A stretch of DNA of 14,287 bases, taken from NCBI GenBank assembly GCA_031430875.1, contig JANPCI010000183.1, positions 1-14,287 on the forward strand, written 5' to 3'. Below are positions 1-7,139 of this stretch, piece after piece (the first letter of the stretch is position 1; the number at the start of each line of letters is the position of its first letter). The notes beneath the pieces were generated by a model. The model searched no databases. It was not told the DNA's origin and saw only the letters and a list, made by a program, of their open reading frames with translations. The stretch is from Sva-07 sp031430875 (GTDB taxonomy: Bacteria; Actinomycetota; Acidimicrobiia; Acidimicrobiales; Ilumatobacteraceae). Both the position numbers and the translations under genes were made by a program.

Positions 1-1
1 G

Positions 2-517
2 TCAGGAGTCGTCGTCGGCGACGAATCCCTCGAGCGCGGCCCAGCGACCGTCGTCGACGCTCGTGTCGCAGCCGCACGAGTCGGTGTTGCGGTCGATCCC
101 ACAGACGGGGCACAGCCCGGCGCAGTCTTCGCGACATTGCCGCTCGCGGTCGAGTTCCAGCAGCGCGGTCTCCCGCACGAGCGGCACGAGGTCGAGCTGG
201 CCGTCGACGATCAGGTAGGCCTCCGGATCGATCGGGTCGATCTGGTAGAGCTCGTCGACCGACCCGACAGCAGTGCCTGCCACGTCGACGAGACACCGCC
301 GGCACACCGTGGCCCACGCCGCAGTGACCGTGCCGGTCACCTTGATCCCGTCATTCATCGCCCGGAGTTGCAAGGCCACATGGATGTCGCCATCGAGATG
401 TTCGTGCGAGGCATCGAGCGGTTCCGCGTCGATGACGACGGCAATATCGCGCGTCGCACCCGGCTGGCGGAGCAGTTCGACGGCGTTGATGCGCAATGGG
501 CGCAAGAGATCGGCCAT
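2..517 (-). CDS. yceD: DUF177 / YceD family protein
   Basis: A 171-residue protein of the DUF177 (YceD) family. In many bacteria this gene lies directly before rpmF (ribosomal protein bL32), and the family is linked to 23S rRNA or ribosome maturation; the biochemical role is not settled. Visible marks are a CxxC at residues 72-75 in the middle of the protein and a cysteine-rich C-terminal part (C128, C132, C136, C139, then C148 and C150), which looks like a zinc site. The C-terminal cluster with the CPVCG sequence is characteristic of the family. The gene ends at the left window edge, so the rpmF expected downstream would lie outside. It follows the coiled-coil gene by 17 bases and is probably co-transcribed with it. 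The ATG has only a weak ribosome binding site, but length and N-terminus suit the family. Confidence 0.88.
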   Translation of the reverse strand: MADLLRPLRINAVELLRQPGATRDIAVVIDAEPLDASHEHLDGDIHVALQLRAMNDGIKVTGTVTAAWATVCRRCLVDVAGTAVGSVDELYQIDPIDPEAYLIVDGQLDLVPLVRETALLELDRERQCREDCAGLCPVCGIDRNTDSCGCDTSVDDGRWAALEGFVADDDS

Positions 518-534
518 GTCCGGGGGATGCCCGA

Positions 535-1149
535 TCAGTGGTCCTGGTCGAAGAACCCCTTGGTGGGGTCGTCTTCTTCGACGCCGAGCCCCGACGTGTC
601 GTCGACGGCACCACCGATCGACAAACGCTGACGGCCGGCGCCGACCGTTTTCTGGAGCTTGTCGAGCAGGATCTCGAACGAGCCGAGCCGCTGGTCGAGG
701 AAGTCCTCGGTCTCGTGCTTCAGCCGGCGCGAGTCGGCCTCGGCCGTTTCCTGAACCTGGCGAGCGCGCTGCTCGGCGGCACGGACAACCTCGGTTCGCT
801 GCACCATCCGCTCGGCGCGGACCCGGGCTGCTTCGAGCAACTCATCGGCCTCGCGACGGGTCTTGGCCACGAACTCCTGTCGCTCCTTGAGCATCCAGCG
901 AGCCTGACGCAGCTCCTCGGGAAGTCGGTGCAGCGACTCTTCGAGGAGTTCGATGATCTCGTCACGATCGATGCGGGGCGACGACGACAGCGGCATCGTC
1001 GGAGCCGTTGCGACGATGTCGATCGCCCGACGTAGGAGTGTTTCAGCGTCGCCGACATATCCACCCGGCACGCCCGGATCGGGGTACTCATCGTCGATGT
1101 CGTCGTAGTCGTCGTCGTACTGATCGCCGTTGTGGTCGTCGTGGCTCAT
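535..1149 (-). CDS. Coiled-coil protein, DivIVA/ATP-synthase-B-like
   Basis: A 204-residue soluble protein without a signal peptide or membrane segment. Residues 1-30 are very acidic (Asp/Glu/Tyr rich). Residues 62-170 form a long charged helix with heptad-like spacing of Leu/Ile/Val among Glu, Arg and Lys, so a coiled coil is very likely. The C-terminus is again acidic (about 180-204). Actinobacteria commonly have such a coiled-coil protein next to the DUF177 gene and coaD; annotations there vary between DivIVA-like cell-division protein and ATP synthase subunit B-like, and the true role is unknown to me. I chose the ATG at 1149 rather than an upstream start because the longer version would overlap coaD by 77 bases and adds an unlikely basic leader. 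The gene begins 7 bases after the coaD stop, so it belongs to the same operon. Confidence 0.8.
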   Translation of the reverse strand: MSHDDHNGDQYDDDYDDIDDEYPDPGVPGGYVGDAETLLRRAIDIVATAPTMPLSSSPRIDRDEIIELLEESLHRLPEELRQARWMLKERQEFVAKTRREADELLEAARVRAERMVQRTEVVRAAEQRARQVQETAEADSRRLKHETEDFLDQRLGSFEILLDKLQKTVGAGRQRLSIGGAVDDTSGLGVEEDDPTKGFFDQDH

Positions 1150-1156
1150 GATTCGC

Positions 1157-1663
1157 TCAGTTCTGGTCGCCGTCGAAAGTGCGGCGGAGTGCGTCGGCGA
1201 CGGGCGCCGGGACGAGATGGTCGATCGCTCCACCGTACTTCGCGATCTCGCGCACGAAGCGGCTGCTGATGTATGCGAATTCGGGACGGCAGGGAAGGTA
1301 CACGGTGCGGATGCCGGTCACGGCGTAGTTGTTGTGGGCCATCTGCTGTTCGATCTCGAAGTCGCCGGGTGTCCGCAGGCCCTTGACGATGAAGTCGACG
1401 TCAGCGCGTGATGCCGCTTGCACGGCGAGGCCGGTTTGAGCCACCACGGTGACGCCCGCGAGGTGCGCGAGCGCCGCACGGGCAAGTTCAACTCGCTCGT
1501 CGACAGGGAACAGCCCCGATGGCTTGGCCAAATTGTGCATCACGGCCACCACGACGGATCCAAACAGCTCATGCGCCTGCTCGATGATGTCGACATGGCC
1601 GAGATGGATCGGATCGAAGCTGCCGGGATACAGCACCCGCAGTTGCGTTGGTCCGGTCGTCAT
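1157..1663 (-). CDS. coaD: Phosphopantetheine adenylyltransferase
   Basis: CoaD joins 4'-phosphopantetheine and ATP to dephospho-CoA and pyrophosphate, the penultimate step of coenzyme A synthesis in the cytosol. The protein has 168 residues, close to the usual 160-170. The nucleotidyltransferase signature is clear: PGSFDPIHLGH at 13-23 with the ATP-binding TxGH-type histidines, the KGLR motif at 94-97, and ISSRFVREIAKYGG at 132-145, which corresponds to the ISSTxxRE signature of the family. The start ATG overlaps the rsmD stop (ATGA at 1660-1663), so the two genes are translationally coupled. rsmD-coaD is a very common pair in bacteria. Identity is not in doubt. Confidence 0.97.
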   Translation of the reverse strand: MTTGPTQLRVLYPGSFDPIHLGHVDIIEQAHELFGSVVVAVMHNLAKPSGLFPVDERVELARAALAHLAGVTVVAQTGLAVQAASRADVDFIVKGLRTPGDFEIEQQMAHNNYAVTGIRTVYLPCRPEFAYISSRFVREIAKYGGAIDHLVPAPVADALRRTFDGDQN

Positions 1664-2202
1664 TGGGATCCAGACCCTACATCCATCGCCGCACGCCGTT
1701 CGAGGAACGTGACGCGGGTCCGCCCGTACCGCTTCTCCCGGGTCGACTCCCAGCCGTCGAACGGCCCGATCGTGGAACCCGATTCTGCTACCACGAGGTC
1801 GGCGCGCACACGGCCGAGCAATTGCGCCCAGTCGTCGAAGTCGTACGGCGGATCGGCAAACACGATGTCGGCGTCGATCGTGGCCGCGGCGCTCACGGCA
1901 TCGGCCGCCACGACCTTCGACCGGTCGCGCAGATCGAGTGCGTCGAGGTTGTCGTCGAGCGCCCGGAGCGCATTGCGGTCTCGTTCGACGAAGACGCAGC
2001 GTTCGGCGCCACGCGACAAGGCCTCGATCCCGATGGCGCCACAGCCGGCGAACAGGTCGGCCACCAGTGCGCCGTCGAGTACACCGGCGCTTCCGAGCGA
2101 GTTGAAGACTGCCTCACGGACCCGGTCGGTCGTGGGGCGCGTCGACGTGCCGGGGGGTGTGACCAATCGGCGTCCACCCAGTTCACCCGCCACGACTCGC
2201 AT
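1660..2202 (-). CDS. rsmD: 16S rRNA (guanine(966)-N2)-methyltransferase
   Basis: RsmD methylates N2 of G966 in 16S rRNA using S-adenosylmethionine, acting on assembled small subunits. The 180-residue protein has the family N-terminus (MRVVAGELGGRRL), the SAM-binding motif I (DLFAGCGAIGIEAL, 49-62), an acidic motif II residue in FVERD (71-75) and the catalytic DPPY at 117-120. An upstream ATG at 2325 would add 41 residues with no resemblance to the family and would run through the divergent small gene at 2260, so the start at 2202 is preferred. The stop overlaps the coaD start by four bases. The 57 bases upstream are shared with the divergent zinc-ribbon gene. Confidence 0.95.
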   Translation of the reverse strand: MRVVAGELGGRRLVTPPGTSTRPTTDRVREAVFNSLGSAGVLDGALVADLFAGCGAIGIEALSRGAERCVFVERDRNALRALDDNLDALDLRDRSKVVAADAVSAAATIDADIVFADPPYDFDDWAQLLGRVRADLVVAESGSTIGPFDGWESTREKRYGRTRVTFLERRAAMDVGSGSQ

Positions 2203-2259
2203 CCCGCAACGATACGAGCAGATGCATGCCCCCGCCTTCGAGCAGGCAAGACTGGTGGC

Positions 2260-2448
2260 GTGCTCACGCCGACACCACAGATCATCTGCATCGACTGCGG
2301 AGGCCGCTGCTTCTTGTTGACCCATCCCCGTGAGGACGGCATCTGGGAGCCCGGCGACGTCATCGCCTATCGATGCGAAGACTGCCTCGATCGATGGGAT
2401 CTGGTGATGTCAGACGAGGACGACGAGGAACTGGCCCGCGGCGACTGA
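2260..2448 (+). CDS. Small zinc-ribbon protein with acidic tail
   Basis: I do not recognise a named family. The 62-residue product starts at a GTG (2260) and contains two CxxC pairs, C10/C13 and C39/C42, separated by 25 residues, with a further C17. This is the arrangement of a single rubredoxin-like or zinc-ribbon fold, so zinc binding is likely. The last 12 residues are mostly Asp and Glu. It is the only plus-strand gene in the first 6.3 kb, placed between rsmD (divergent, 57 bases away) and recG (convergent, stop codons directly abutting at 2448/2449). A long GC-rich antisense frame is a possible artefact, but the paired CxxC motifs and the position exactly filling the gap between two minus-strand genes favour a real gene. 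Function unknown. Confidence 0.62.
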   Translation: MLTPTPQIICIDCGGRCFLLTHPREDGIWEPGDVIAYRCEDCLDRWDLVMSDEDDEELARGD

Positions 2449-4587
2449 TCAGCTCTTGGCGAGGAACTGCTCGTCGGATTCGCTGAACAGCAGATCGAGT
2501 TCGTCGGTCAGCCCCGGATGGTTCGTCAGGCCCGGATCGGCGTCGACGATCTCGAACGCCACCTCACGGGCCAGCTCCACTAGGTTGCGATCTCGGCGTA
2601 GCGACGCGAGCTTCAGGTCGCTGCGACCCTTCTGCGAGGTCGACATCAACGTGCCCTCGCCCCGCAGATCGAGATCGATCTCGGCCAGCTCGAAGCCGTC
2701 GGTCGTGGCCACGAGCGCCTCTACCCGGGGGTTCCCCCCACCGATCTCGTCGTCGCCCGGCTGCTGGGTGACCAGCCAACACGTGGAGGCGTGCGCACCC
2801 CGACCCACCCGACCGCGCAGCTGATGCAGCTGGGCGATGCCGAAGCGGTCGGCGTCGAGAATCGCCATCACCGTCGCGTTCGCAACGTCGACGCCCACCT
2901 CGATCACGGTGGTCGCCACCAGCACATCCAACTCCCCCGCCCGGAAGGCACCCATCGTCGTTTCCTTCTCCGCCGACGACAATCGCCCGTGCAAGAGACC
3001 GAGCCGCAGGCCGGCCAGCTCATCGGCTGCAAGTCGGTCGAAGGTCTCCTCGGCTGACGCCACTTCCAACTTCTCGCTCTCGCCGATCAGCGGACACACC
3101 ACATACGCCTGACGACCGTCGGCGACCTGCGATCGAATGTCGGCCCACACCTCGGCTTCGAGTAGCGGACCCTCGGCCCACTTCGTCACGATCGGCGTAC
3201 GTCCGGGCGGGAGCTCATCGAGGACGCTGACATCGAGATCGCCGTACACGGTCATCGCCGCAGTGCGCGGGATCGGAGTGGCCGTCATCACCAGCATGTC
3301 CGGAACAACTCCACCGACCGTCTTGGCTCGAAGCGCCGCCCGTTGCTCGACGCCGAAACGGTGCTGTTCGTCGACGACCACCGAGCCGAGGCTGGCGAAG
3401 TCGACCGCATCCTGGATCAGCGCATGCGTTCCGATGACGATGTCGACCGTGCCATCGGCCAAGCCGGCCAGCACCTCCTTGCGATCGGAACCGGTCACTC
3501 GGTTCGTCAGCAACTCGACCCGCAACGGTCGATCACCGAACAGGTTGTCGGGGTCGGGAACGCTCACCCCGTCGAGTAGCGCCCGCACACCCGTGGCGTG
3601 CTGGTCGGCCAGCACCTCCGTCGGCGCCATCAGTGCTGCCTGATGCCCGCCCTGCACTGCGGCGAGCATCGCGGCCACGGCGACGACGGTCTTGCCGGAA
3701 CCCACATCACCCTGCAGCAGGCGGTGCATCGGGTGCGGCGCGGCGAGGTCGACTTCGATCTCGCCGATCACTCGCTGCTGGGCACCCGTGAGCGCGTACG
3801 GCAGGGCGTCGTAGAAACGGTGCACGAGATCGCCATCGACTTCGTGTTGGAGCCCGCGCTGTTCGCGCTCCATCGCTCGTTTGCGCAACACCAGCACCAG
3901 TTGCACCCGGAGGAGCTCGTCGAATGCAAGACGCCGTCGCGCCTGCTCCTTGTCCTTGATGCTGTCGGGGAGGTGGATGTTGGCAAACGCATCGAAGCGC
4001 GTCAGCAGCCCGAGACGGCCACGGATGTCGTCGGGCAACGTGTCGTCGATTCCTCGCTCGCGACACCGACGCAACGCCTCCTCGACCCACCCGGCGATCT
4101 CCCAGGTGTTGATCTGCGCCTTCTCACTCTGGGGGTAGATCGGCACGATGCGGCCGGTGCGATCACCGATGAGGTCGACCACGGGGTTCGACATCTGCAG
4201 TCCGCCCCGGTACACGTCGGCCTTACCGAAGAGCGCGATCTGCAGCCCCTCACGCAACTGCCGCTCACGCCACGGCTGGTTGAAGAACACCACCTCCATG
4301 CGCCCCGAGCCGTCGCCGACGTTGGCCGTCACCATCGTGCGGCGATTGCGCGTGCTGCGCTTGGTGACCGAGCGAACGGTTGCGAGCACCAGCGCCTCGT
4401 TGCCCGGCACGAGGTCGGCGATTCGCGCCTCGTTCGATCGATCGACCCAACGCCGGGGGTACAACGTGAGCAGATCGAGGAGGTTGTCGACGTCGATGCT
4501 CGCCAGTGACGCGCGCTTCTTGTCACCAACGCCCTTCAACCGGCCGACATCGATCCCGGCGAGCTCGCGCAGCGACAGTGACGTCAT
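2449..4587 (-). CDS. recG: ATP-dependent DNA helicase RecG
   Basis: RecG is a monomeric double-strand DNA translocase that remodels stalled forks and branched intermediates (Holliday junctions, D-loops, R-loops). At 712 residues it has family length. Residues 1-60 include a helix-hairpin-helix-like LKGVGDKKRASL, followed by an OB-fold wedge domain (about 60-150). The superfamily 2 helicase motifs are all present: GDVGSGKT (Walker A, 293-300), DEQH (406-409), TATP (motif III, 435-438), LHGRLSSAEK (532-541), VATTVIEVGVDV (557-568) and QLRGRVGRG (589-597). The start ATG overlaps the stop of the upstream FakA-like gene by four bases, so these two are co-translated. Its 3' end abuts the stop of the convergent small gene. 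The neighbouring order kinase-recG-rsmD-coaD is the usual actinobacterial one. Confidence 0.97.
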   Translation of the reverse strand: MTSLSLRELAGIDVGRLKGVGDKKRASLASIDVDNLLDLLTLYPRRWVDRSNEARIADLVPGNEALVLATVRSVTKRSTRNRRTMVTANVGDGSGRMEVVFFNQPWRERQLREGLQIALFGKADVYRGGLQMSNPVVDLIGDRTGRIVPIYPQSEKAQINTWEIAGWVEEALRRCRERGIDDTLPDDIRGRLGLLTRFDAFANIHLPDSIKDKEQARRRLAFDELLRVQLVLVLRKRAMEREQRGLQHEVDGDLVHRFYDALPYALTGAQQRVIGEIEVDLAAPHPMHRLLQGDVGSGKTVVAVAAMLAAVQGGHQAALMAPTEVLADQHATGVRALLDGVSVPDPDNLFGDRPLRVELLTNRVTGSDRKEVLAGLADGTVDIVIGTHALIQDAVDFASLGSVVVDEQHRFGVEQRAALRAKTVGGVVPDMLVMTATPIPRTAAMTVYGDLDVSVLDELPPGRTPIVTKWAEGPLLEAEVWADIRSQVADGRQAYVVCPLIGESEKLEVASAEETFDRLAADELAGLRLGLLHGRLSSAEKETTMGAFRAGELDVLVATTVIEVGVDVANATVMAILDADRFGIAQLHQLRGRVGRGAHASTCWLVTQQPGDDEIGGGNPRVEALVATTDGFELAEIDLDLRGEGTLMSTSQKGRSDLKLASLRRDRNLVELAREVAFEIVDADPGLTNHPGLTDELDLLFSESDEQFLAKS

Positions 4588-6275
4588 TCGACTCCGAAGA
4601 GATACGGATAGAGGGGCTGTCCACCCCGGTGCACCTCCACCGCAACGTCGCCGCGATGGTCACGCAGCCACGCCTGGATCGACTCCGTGGCGGGGTCGAG
4701 CGCATCGGCGCCCGTGATGATGGTGATGAGTTCGGCACCTTGCCCGACGATCCGGTCGAGCAGCTCCATCGATGCCGCTTCGACGGTCACGGCCACCGAT
4801 GCGATGCCGTCACCGCGCACCAGTCCGATCCAGTCACCCTCGGCCACCGCTCCGACCGGGCTCGTACTGTTGCGTACTGCCTGCGTGACCTCGCCGGTGA
4901 TGACGGACTCGGCTGCCTCGATCATCTCAGCCGCCGTCTCGGCCGCGTCGGCCGATGGGTTGTACACAACGAGTGCGGCAAGGGCTTCGGGCATCGAGCG
5001 CGTCGGTACGACCACAACGGTCTTGTCGGTCAATGCCCCGACCTGCTCGGCGACCGGGATGATGTTCTTGTTGTTCGGCAGGATCACGACCTGATCGGCA
5101 TTGACCCGCTGCACCGACTCGAGGAGCTCCGCCGTCGACGGGTTCATCGTCTGGCCACCGGTGACGACGCCCTGCACACCGAGTTGGGCAAACAACTCGA
5201 CGAGTCCGGCGCCCGAACAGACGGCGACCACTGCGGTCGTCACCTCCGGTAACACGACGGCGACCGGCGCATCGCGCGCCGTCACGGCGAGTTCGGCTTC
5301 ACGCTTGGCGTGTTCCTCGTCGACCTCCTCGAACAGATCAGACACACGAATGGCCTTCGGTCGCCCGCCGAGGTCGAGCGCGACCTCGATCGCGGCGCCG
5401 ATTTCGTTGGTGTGGACATGACAGTTCCACAGACCGTCGCCGCCGACGACCACGATCGAATCGCCGATCGCTCCCCATCCCGCCTTGAAGTCACGGATTC
5501 GGTCGTCGGCCAGGTCGAGGAAGTACATGACTTCGTACCGCTGCTCGCTCACGTCGAGTTCGCCGAGCGCCGCAGCGTGACGGTGAGCAACGGCGTCGAA
5601 CGCTGCGCCGACCGCGCCCATGGTCCCGTCGTCGGGCTCAGCCACCGGGAGCGGTTCGCCATCTACGACATGGAGCACCGAATCGAGCAAGAGCAAGAAG
5701 CCCGCTCCCCCGGCGTCGACAACTCCCGCGTCTTTCAGCACCTGGAGTTGTTCGGGCGTGTTGTCGAGCGCTTTCTTGCCGCCGATGCGCGCGGCGCGCA
5801 CCACCTCGGCGAGCGAGCCGCCCGCATCGGCAGCGATCTTGGCTGCCTCGGCGCTCTCGCGGCACACGGTGAGGATCGTGCCCTCGATCGGCTTGAGCAC
5901 AGCGTCGTACGCACCTGCGGCCGCAGCCTGCAGCGCCTCGGCGAACTTCGCGCCCTGCACGTCGGCCTGATGCTTGAGCGTGCCCGCGAAACCCCGCAGG
6001 ATCTGGCTGAGAATGACCCCGCTGTTGCCGCGCGCCCCCATGAGCGAGCCGTAGCTGATCGCGTCGCAGGTTGCGTCGTGGTCGTCGTGGGCGGCGGCGT
6101 CCATCTCGGCGACCACGGCATCGAGCGTGCGCGCCATGTTCGTGCCCGTGTCGCCGTCGGGCACGGGATACACATTGAGCCGATTGAGGCCGTGGGAGTG
6201 CTCGCGAACGGTGTCGCGAAAGGTTCTGACCGAATCGCGAAGCGCAGCGGTGTTCAACCGTTCAAGGGTGGGCAC
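4584..6275 (-). CDS. fakA: DAK2-domain fatty-acid kinase FakA-like protein
   Basis: The protein has 563 residues and matches the YloV/FakA family. FakA phosphorylates fatty acids held by a FakB (DegV-family) partner, giving acyl-phosphate for phospholipid synthesis; whether that holds here is inferred from the family. The N-terminal DAK2 nucleotide-binding domain shows NVYPVPDGDTGTNM (34-47, Mg-ATP aspartates) and GARGNSGVILSQ (80-91), with EGTILTV (131-137) and DAGGAGF (187-193). A middle domain carries GDSIVVVG and HVHTN, and the C-terminal domain carries LPNNKNI, all family marks. No FakB gene is in the window. I prefer the GTG at 6275, since the family starts about 30 residues before the LNVYPVPDGDTG motif; a GTG at 6305 in the same frame is an alternative and has a G-rich tract upstream. 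It overlaps recG by four bases. Confidence 0.9.
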   Translation of the reverse strand: MPTLERLNTAALRDSVRTFRDTVREHSHGLNRLNVYPVPDGDTGTNMARTLDAVVAEMDAAAHDDHDATCDAISYGSLMGARGNSGVILSQILRGFAGTLKHQADVQGAKFAEALQAAAAGAYDAVLKPIEGTILTVCRESAEAAKIAADAGGSLAEVVRAARIGGKKALDNTPEQLQVLKDAGVVDAGGAGFLLLLDSVLHVVDGEPLPVAEPDDGTMGAVGAAFDAVAHRHAAALGELDVSEQRYEVMYFLDLADDRIRDFKAGWGAIGDSIVVVGGDGLWNCHVHTNEIGAAIEVALDLGGRPKAIRVSDLFEEVDEEHAKREAELAVTARDAPVAVVLPEVTTAVVAVCSGAGLVELFAQLGVQGVVTGGQTMNPSTAELLESVQRVNADQVVILPNNKNIIPVAEQVGALTDKTVVVVPTRSMPEALAALVVYNPSADAAETAAEMIEAAESVITGEVTQAVRNSTSPVGAVAEGDWIGLVRGDGIASVAVTVEAASMELLDRIVGQGAELITIITGADALDPATESIQAWLRDHRGDVAVEVHRGGQPLYPYLFGVE

Positions 6276-6319
6276 GACCGGGCAGCCTATGAGACATCCG
6301 GGCACACCGATGCCCCCGG

Positions 6320-6374
6320 CCGGTTGAGGGCCGGTTGACGGCCGGCTGAGAGTCGGTTGAGGATCGGTTGAGGA
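6320..6374. repeat. Five 11-bp tandem repeats
   Basis: Five head-to-tail copies of an 11-base unit: CCGGTTGAGGG (6320), CCGGTTGACGG (6331), CCGGCTGAGAG (6342), TCGGTTGAGGA (6353) and TCGGTTGAGGA (6364), followed by a decayed sixth copy at 6375-6385. The core YCGGYTGA is conserved. The repeats lie just upstream of the kinase start and about 150 bases before rpmB. The 11-base period is close to one DNA turn, so all copies face one side of the helix, which suits a cooperatively bound regulator; slippage of a neutral repeat is the alternative. Confidence 0.85.
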
Positions 6375-6415
6375 TCGAATTGAATGCTCGGCGTGGCGCC
6401 GACGGTGCGCCTTGG

Positions 6416-6421
6416 TAGCAT
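6416..6421 (+). promoter_or_regulatory. Possible -10 element for rpmB
   Basis: TAGCAT matches four of six bases of the sigma-70 type -10 consensus and is the same hexamer found upstream of rplU on the other strand. No convincing -35 lies 16-18 bases upstream, which is common in actinobacterial promoters. It would give an rpmB leader of about 100 bases. Weak evidence. Confidence 0.25.
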
Positions 6422-6519
6422 TTCATGGCTGTCCCGACAGGCGGAAACGTCGAGGGATGACAAACGAGTCGTCTGACGACCCGCCCAACGTGATCGAGCC
6501 GGGTTTCCCGGCGGCCCGC

Positions 6520-6524
6520 AGGAG
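6520..6524 (+). promoter_or_regulatory. rpmB ribosome binding site
   Basis: AGGAG, six bases before the ATG at 6531. It is one of the clearest Shine-Dalgarno sequences in the window and fixes the rpmB start. Confidence 0.8.
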
Positions 6525-6530
6525 AATCCA

Positions 6531-6722
6531 ATGGCATCGAAATGTGAAGTGTGTGGCAAGGGCCCGTCGTGGGGCATGTCGGTGTCTCACTCGCATCGCC
6601 GTACCAAGCGTCGCTGGAATCCGAACATCCAACGGGTACGCGCCCAGGTCAACGGCGCTGCAAAGCGCGTCAACGTCTGCACGGGCTGCATCAAGTCCGG
6701 CAAGATCGTCAAGGCCGGCTGA
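6531..6722 (+). CDS. rpmB: 50S ribosomal protein bL28
   Basis: A 63-residue basic protein with the bL28 pattern: CEVCGKGP near the N-terminus, SHSHRRTKRRWNPNIQRVR in the middle and a VCTGCIKSGKI tail. It is a structural component of the large ribosomal subunit. It is the cysteine-containing (C+) form: C5/C8 and C50/C53 make two CxxC pairs that bind zinc in this type. In some actinobacteria the zinc-binding form is replaced by a cysteine-free paralogue under zinc shortage; no such paralogue or Zur box is seen here. The position next to the DAK2 kinase and recG is the usual actinobacterial arrangement, here divergent. The small OB-fold gene follows 12 bases downstream. Confidence 0.96.
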   Translation: MASKCEVCGKGPSWGMSVSHSHRRTKRRWNPNIQRVRAQVNGAAKRVNVCTGCIKSGKIVKAG

Positions 6723-6734
6723 GCCACCAACGAC

Positions 6735-6956
6735 ATGCAGGGCGTCATCAAGGCCTACGACCCCGCAACCGGTGACGGACTCGTGATGTCCGACACCGAT
6801 CTGAACGACTACGAACTCGCCGCCAACGCGCTGGAGGGCTCAATTTTCCGCATGTTGCGCCAAGGCCAGCGTGTGGTGTTCGAACTCGATGATGTCGGCC
6901 AGGCAACGCGCTTGCGCCTCGGCTCCGAGGTCGACATGAAGACCCCCGGCGCCTGA
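6735..6956 (+). CDS. Small cold-shock-domain-like OB-fold protein
   Basis: A 73-residue protein that resembles a cold-shock domain across its whole length: G.IK.YDP.TGDG at the start, LEGSIFRMLRQGQRVVFEL at 33-51 (compare the GxRxLxxGQxVxFE of CspA-type proteins) and a final strand ending near residue 64. The nucleic-acid-binding RNP1 and RNP2 motifs are changed: where CspA has KGFGFI and VFVHxS this protein has GDGLVM and YELAAN, losing the stacking aromatics. It may therefore bind RNA weakly, or bind another partner. It lies 12 bases after rpmB and is likely co-transcribed, pointing to a ribosome- or RNA-related job. The family assignment by eye is reasonable; the function is unknown. Confidence 0.68.
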   Translation: MQGVIKAYDPATGDGLVMSDTDLNDYELAANALEGSIFRMLRQGQRVVFELDDVGQATRLRLGSEVDMKTPGA

Positions 6957-7057
6957 GCGAGCCCCGCCGCCCCGGGCGCTGATTCGTGACCTTCGGCCCC
7001 CCGCTGTGTTTCGTCGAATGCAACATCGCGACCTACGCTGGGGAGCGGTGATCAACA

Positions 7058-7077
7058 TGCCCGCTTCGATGCGGGCA
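7058..7077 (+). promoter_or_regulatory. Hairpin in pckG leader
   Basis: A perfect 7-bp stem, TGCCCGC (7058-7064) with GCGGGCA (7071-7077), around a six-base loop TTCGAT. It is not followed by a T-run, so it is unlikely to be an intrinsic terminator. It lies 63 bases before the pckG start and could stabilise the mRNA or act in regulation of this gluconeogenic gene. Confidence 0.5.
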
Positions 7078-7094
7078 CACACCCCTACCGAACG

Positions 7095-7122
7095 CAACAC
7101 CATGAACTCAACACCATGAACT
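7095..7122 (+). repeat. 14-bp direct tandem duplication
   Basis: CAACACCATGAACT occurs twice in direct succession (7095-7108 and 7109-7122), just before the pckG ribosome binding site. Each copy carries an ATG (7102 and 7116). Only the second is in frame with pckG; the first opens a five-codon reading frame whose TGA overlaps the second ATG. Confidence 0.9.
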
Positions 7123-7126
7123 CAAT

Positions 7127-7132
7127 GAGGAG
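7127..7132 (+). promoter_or_regulatory. pckG ribosome binding site
   Basis: GAGGAG, seven bases before the ATG at 7140. Its spacing decides that ATG over the in-frame ATG at 7116, which lies upstream of the motif and has no comparable site. Confidence 0.75.
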
Positions 7133-7139
7133 TCACGAG

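Larger units (their letters stand above)
6276..6530. other. Divergent intergenic region
   Basis: About 255 bases lie between the minus-strand kinase and plus-strand rpmB. They hold the 11-bp tandem repeats at 6320-6374, a possible -10-like TAGCAT at 6416-6421 and the rpmB ribosome binding site. Short frames crossing the region have no recognisable content, so I see no gene here. Promoters for both divergent units must lie in this stretch. Confidence 0.6.
6957..7139 (+). other. pckG upstream region
   Basis: About 180 bases between the cold-shock-like gene and pckG. It begins with a GC-rich imperfect hairpin directly at the previous stop (AGCG 6956-6959 pairing with CGCT 6977-6980, no T-run), which could be a weak terminator. 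A TACGCT at 7033-7038 could be a -10 element. The hairpin at 7058-7077 and the 14-bp duplication at 7095-7122 follow. No gene is apparent. Confidence 0.5.

Noticed and set aside
1418..2320. 300-codon plus-strand frame across coaD and rsmD
   Set aside because: Overlaps two firmly identified genes and is Ser/Arg-rich, as expected for a shadow frame.
3598..4509. 303-codon plus-strand frame antisense to recG
   Set aside because: Shadow of recG; His/Arg/Val-rich composition without family features.
5310..6338. 342-codon plus-strand frame antisense to the FakA-like gene
   Set aside because: Covered by a well-supported kinase with all family motifs.
6429..6440. Short inverted repeat CTGT-CCCG-ACAG before rpmB
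   Set aside because: Only four base pairs; expected by chance in sequence of this composition.
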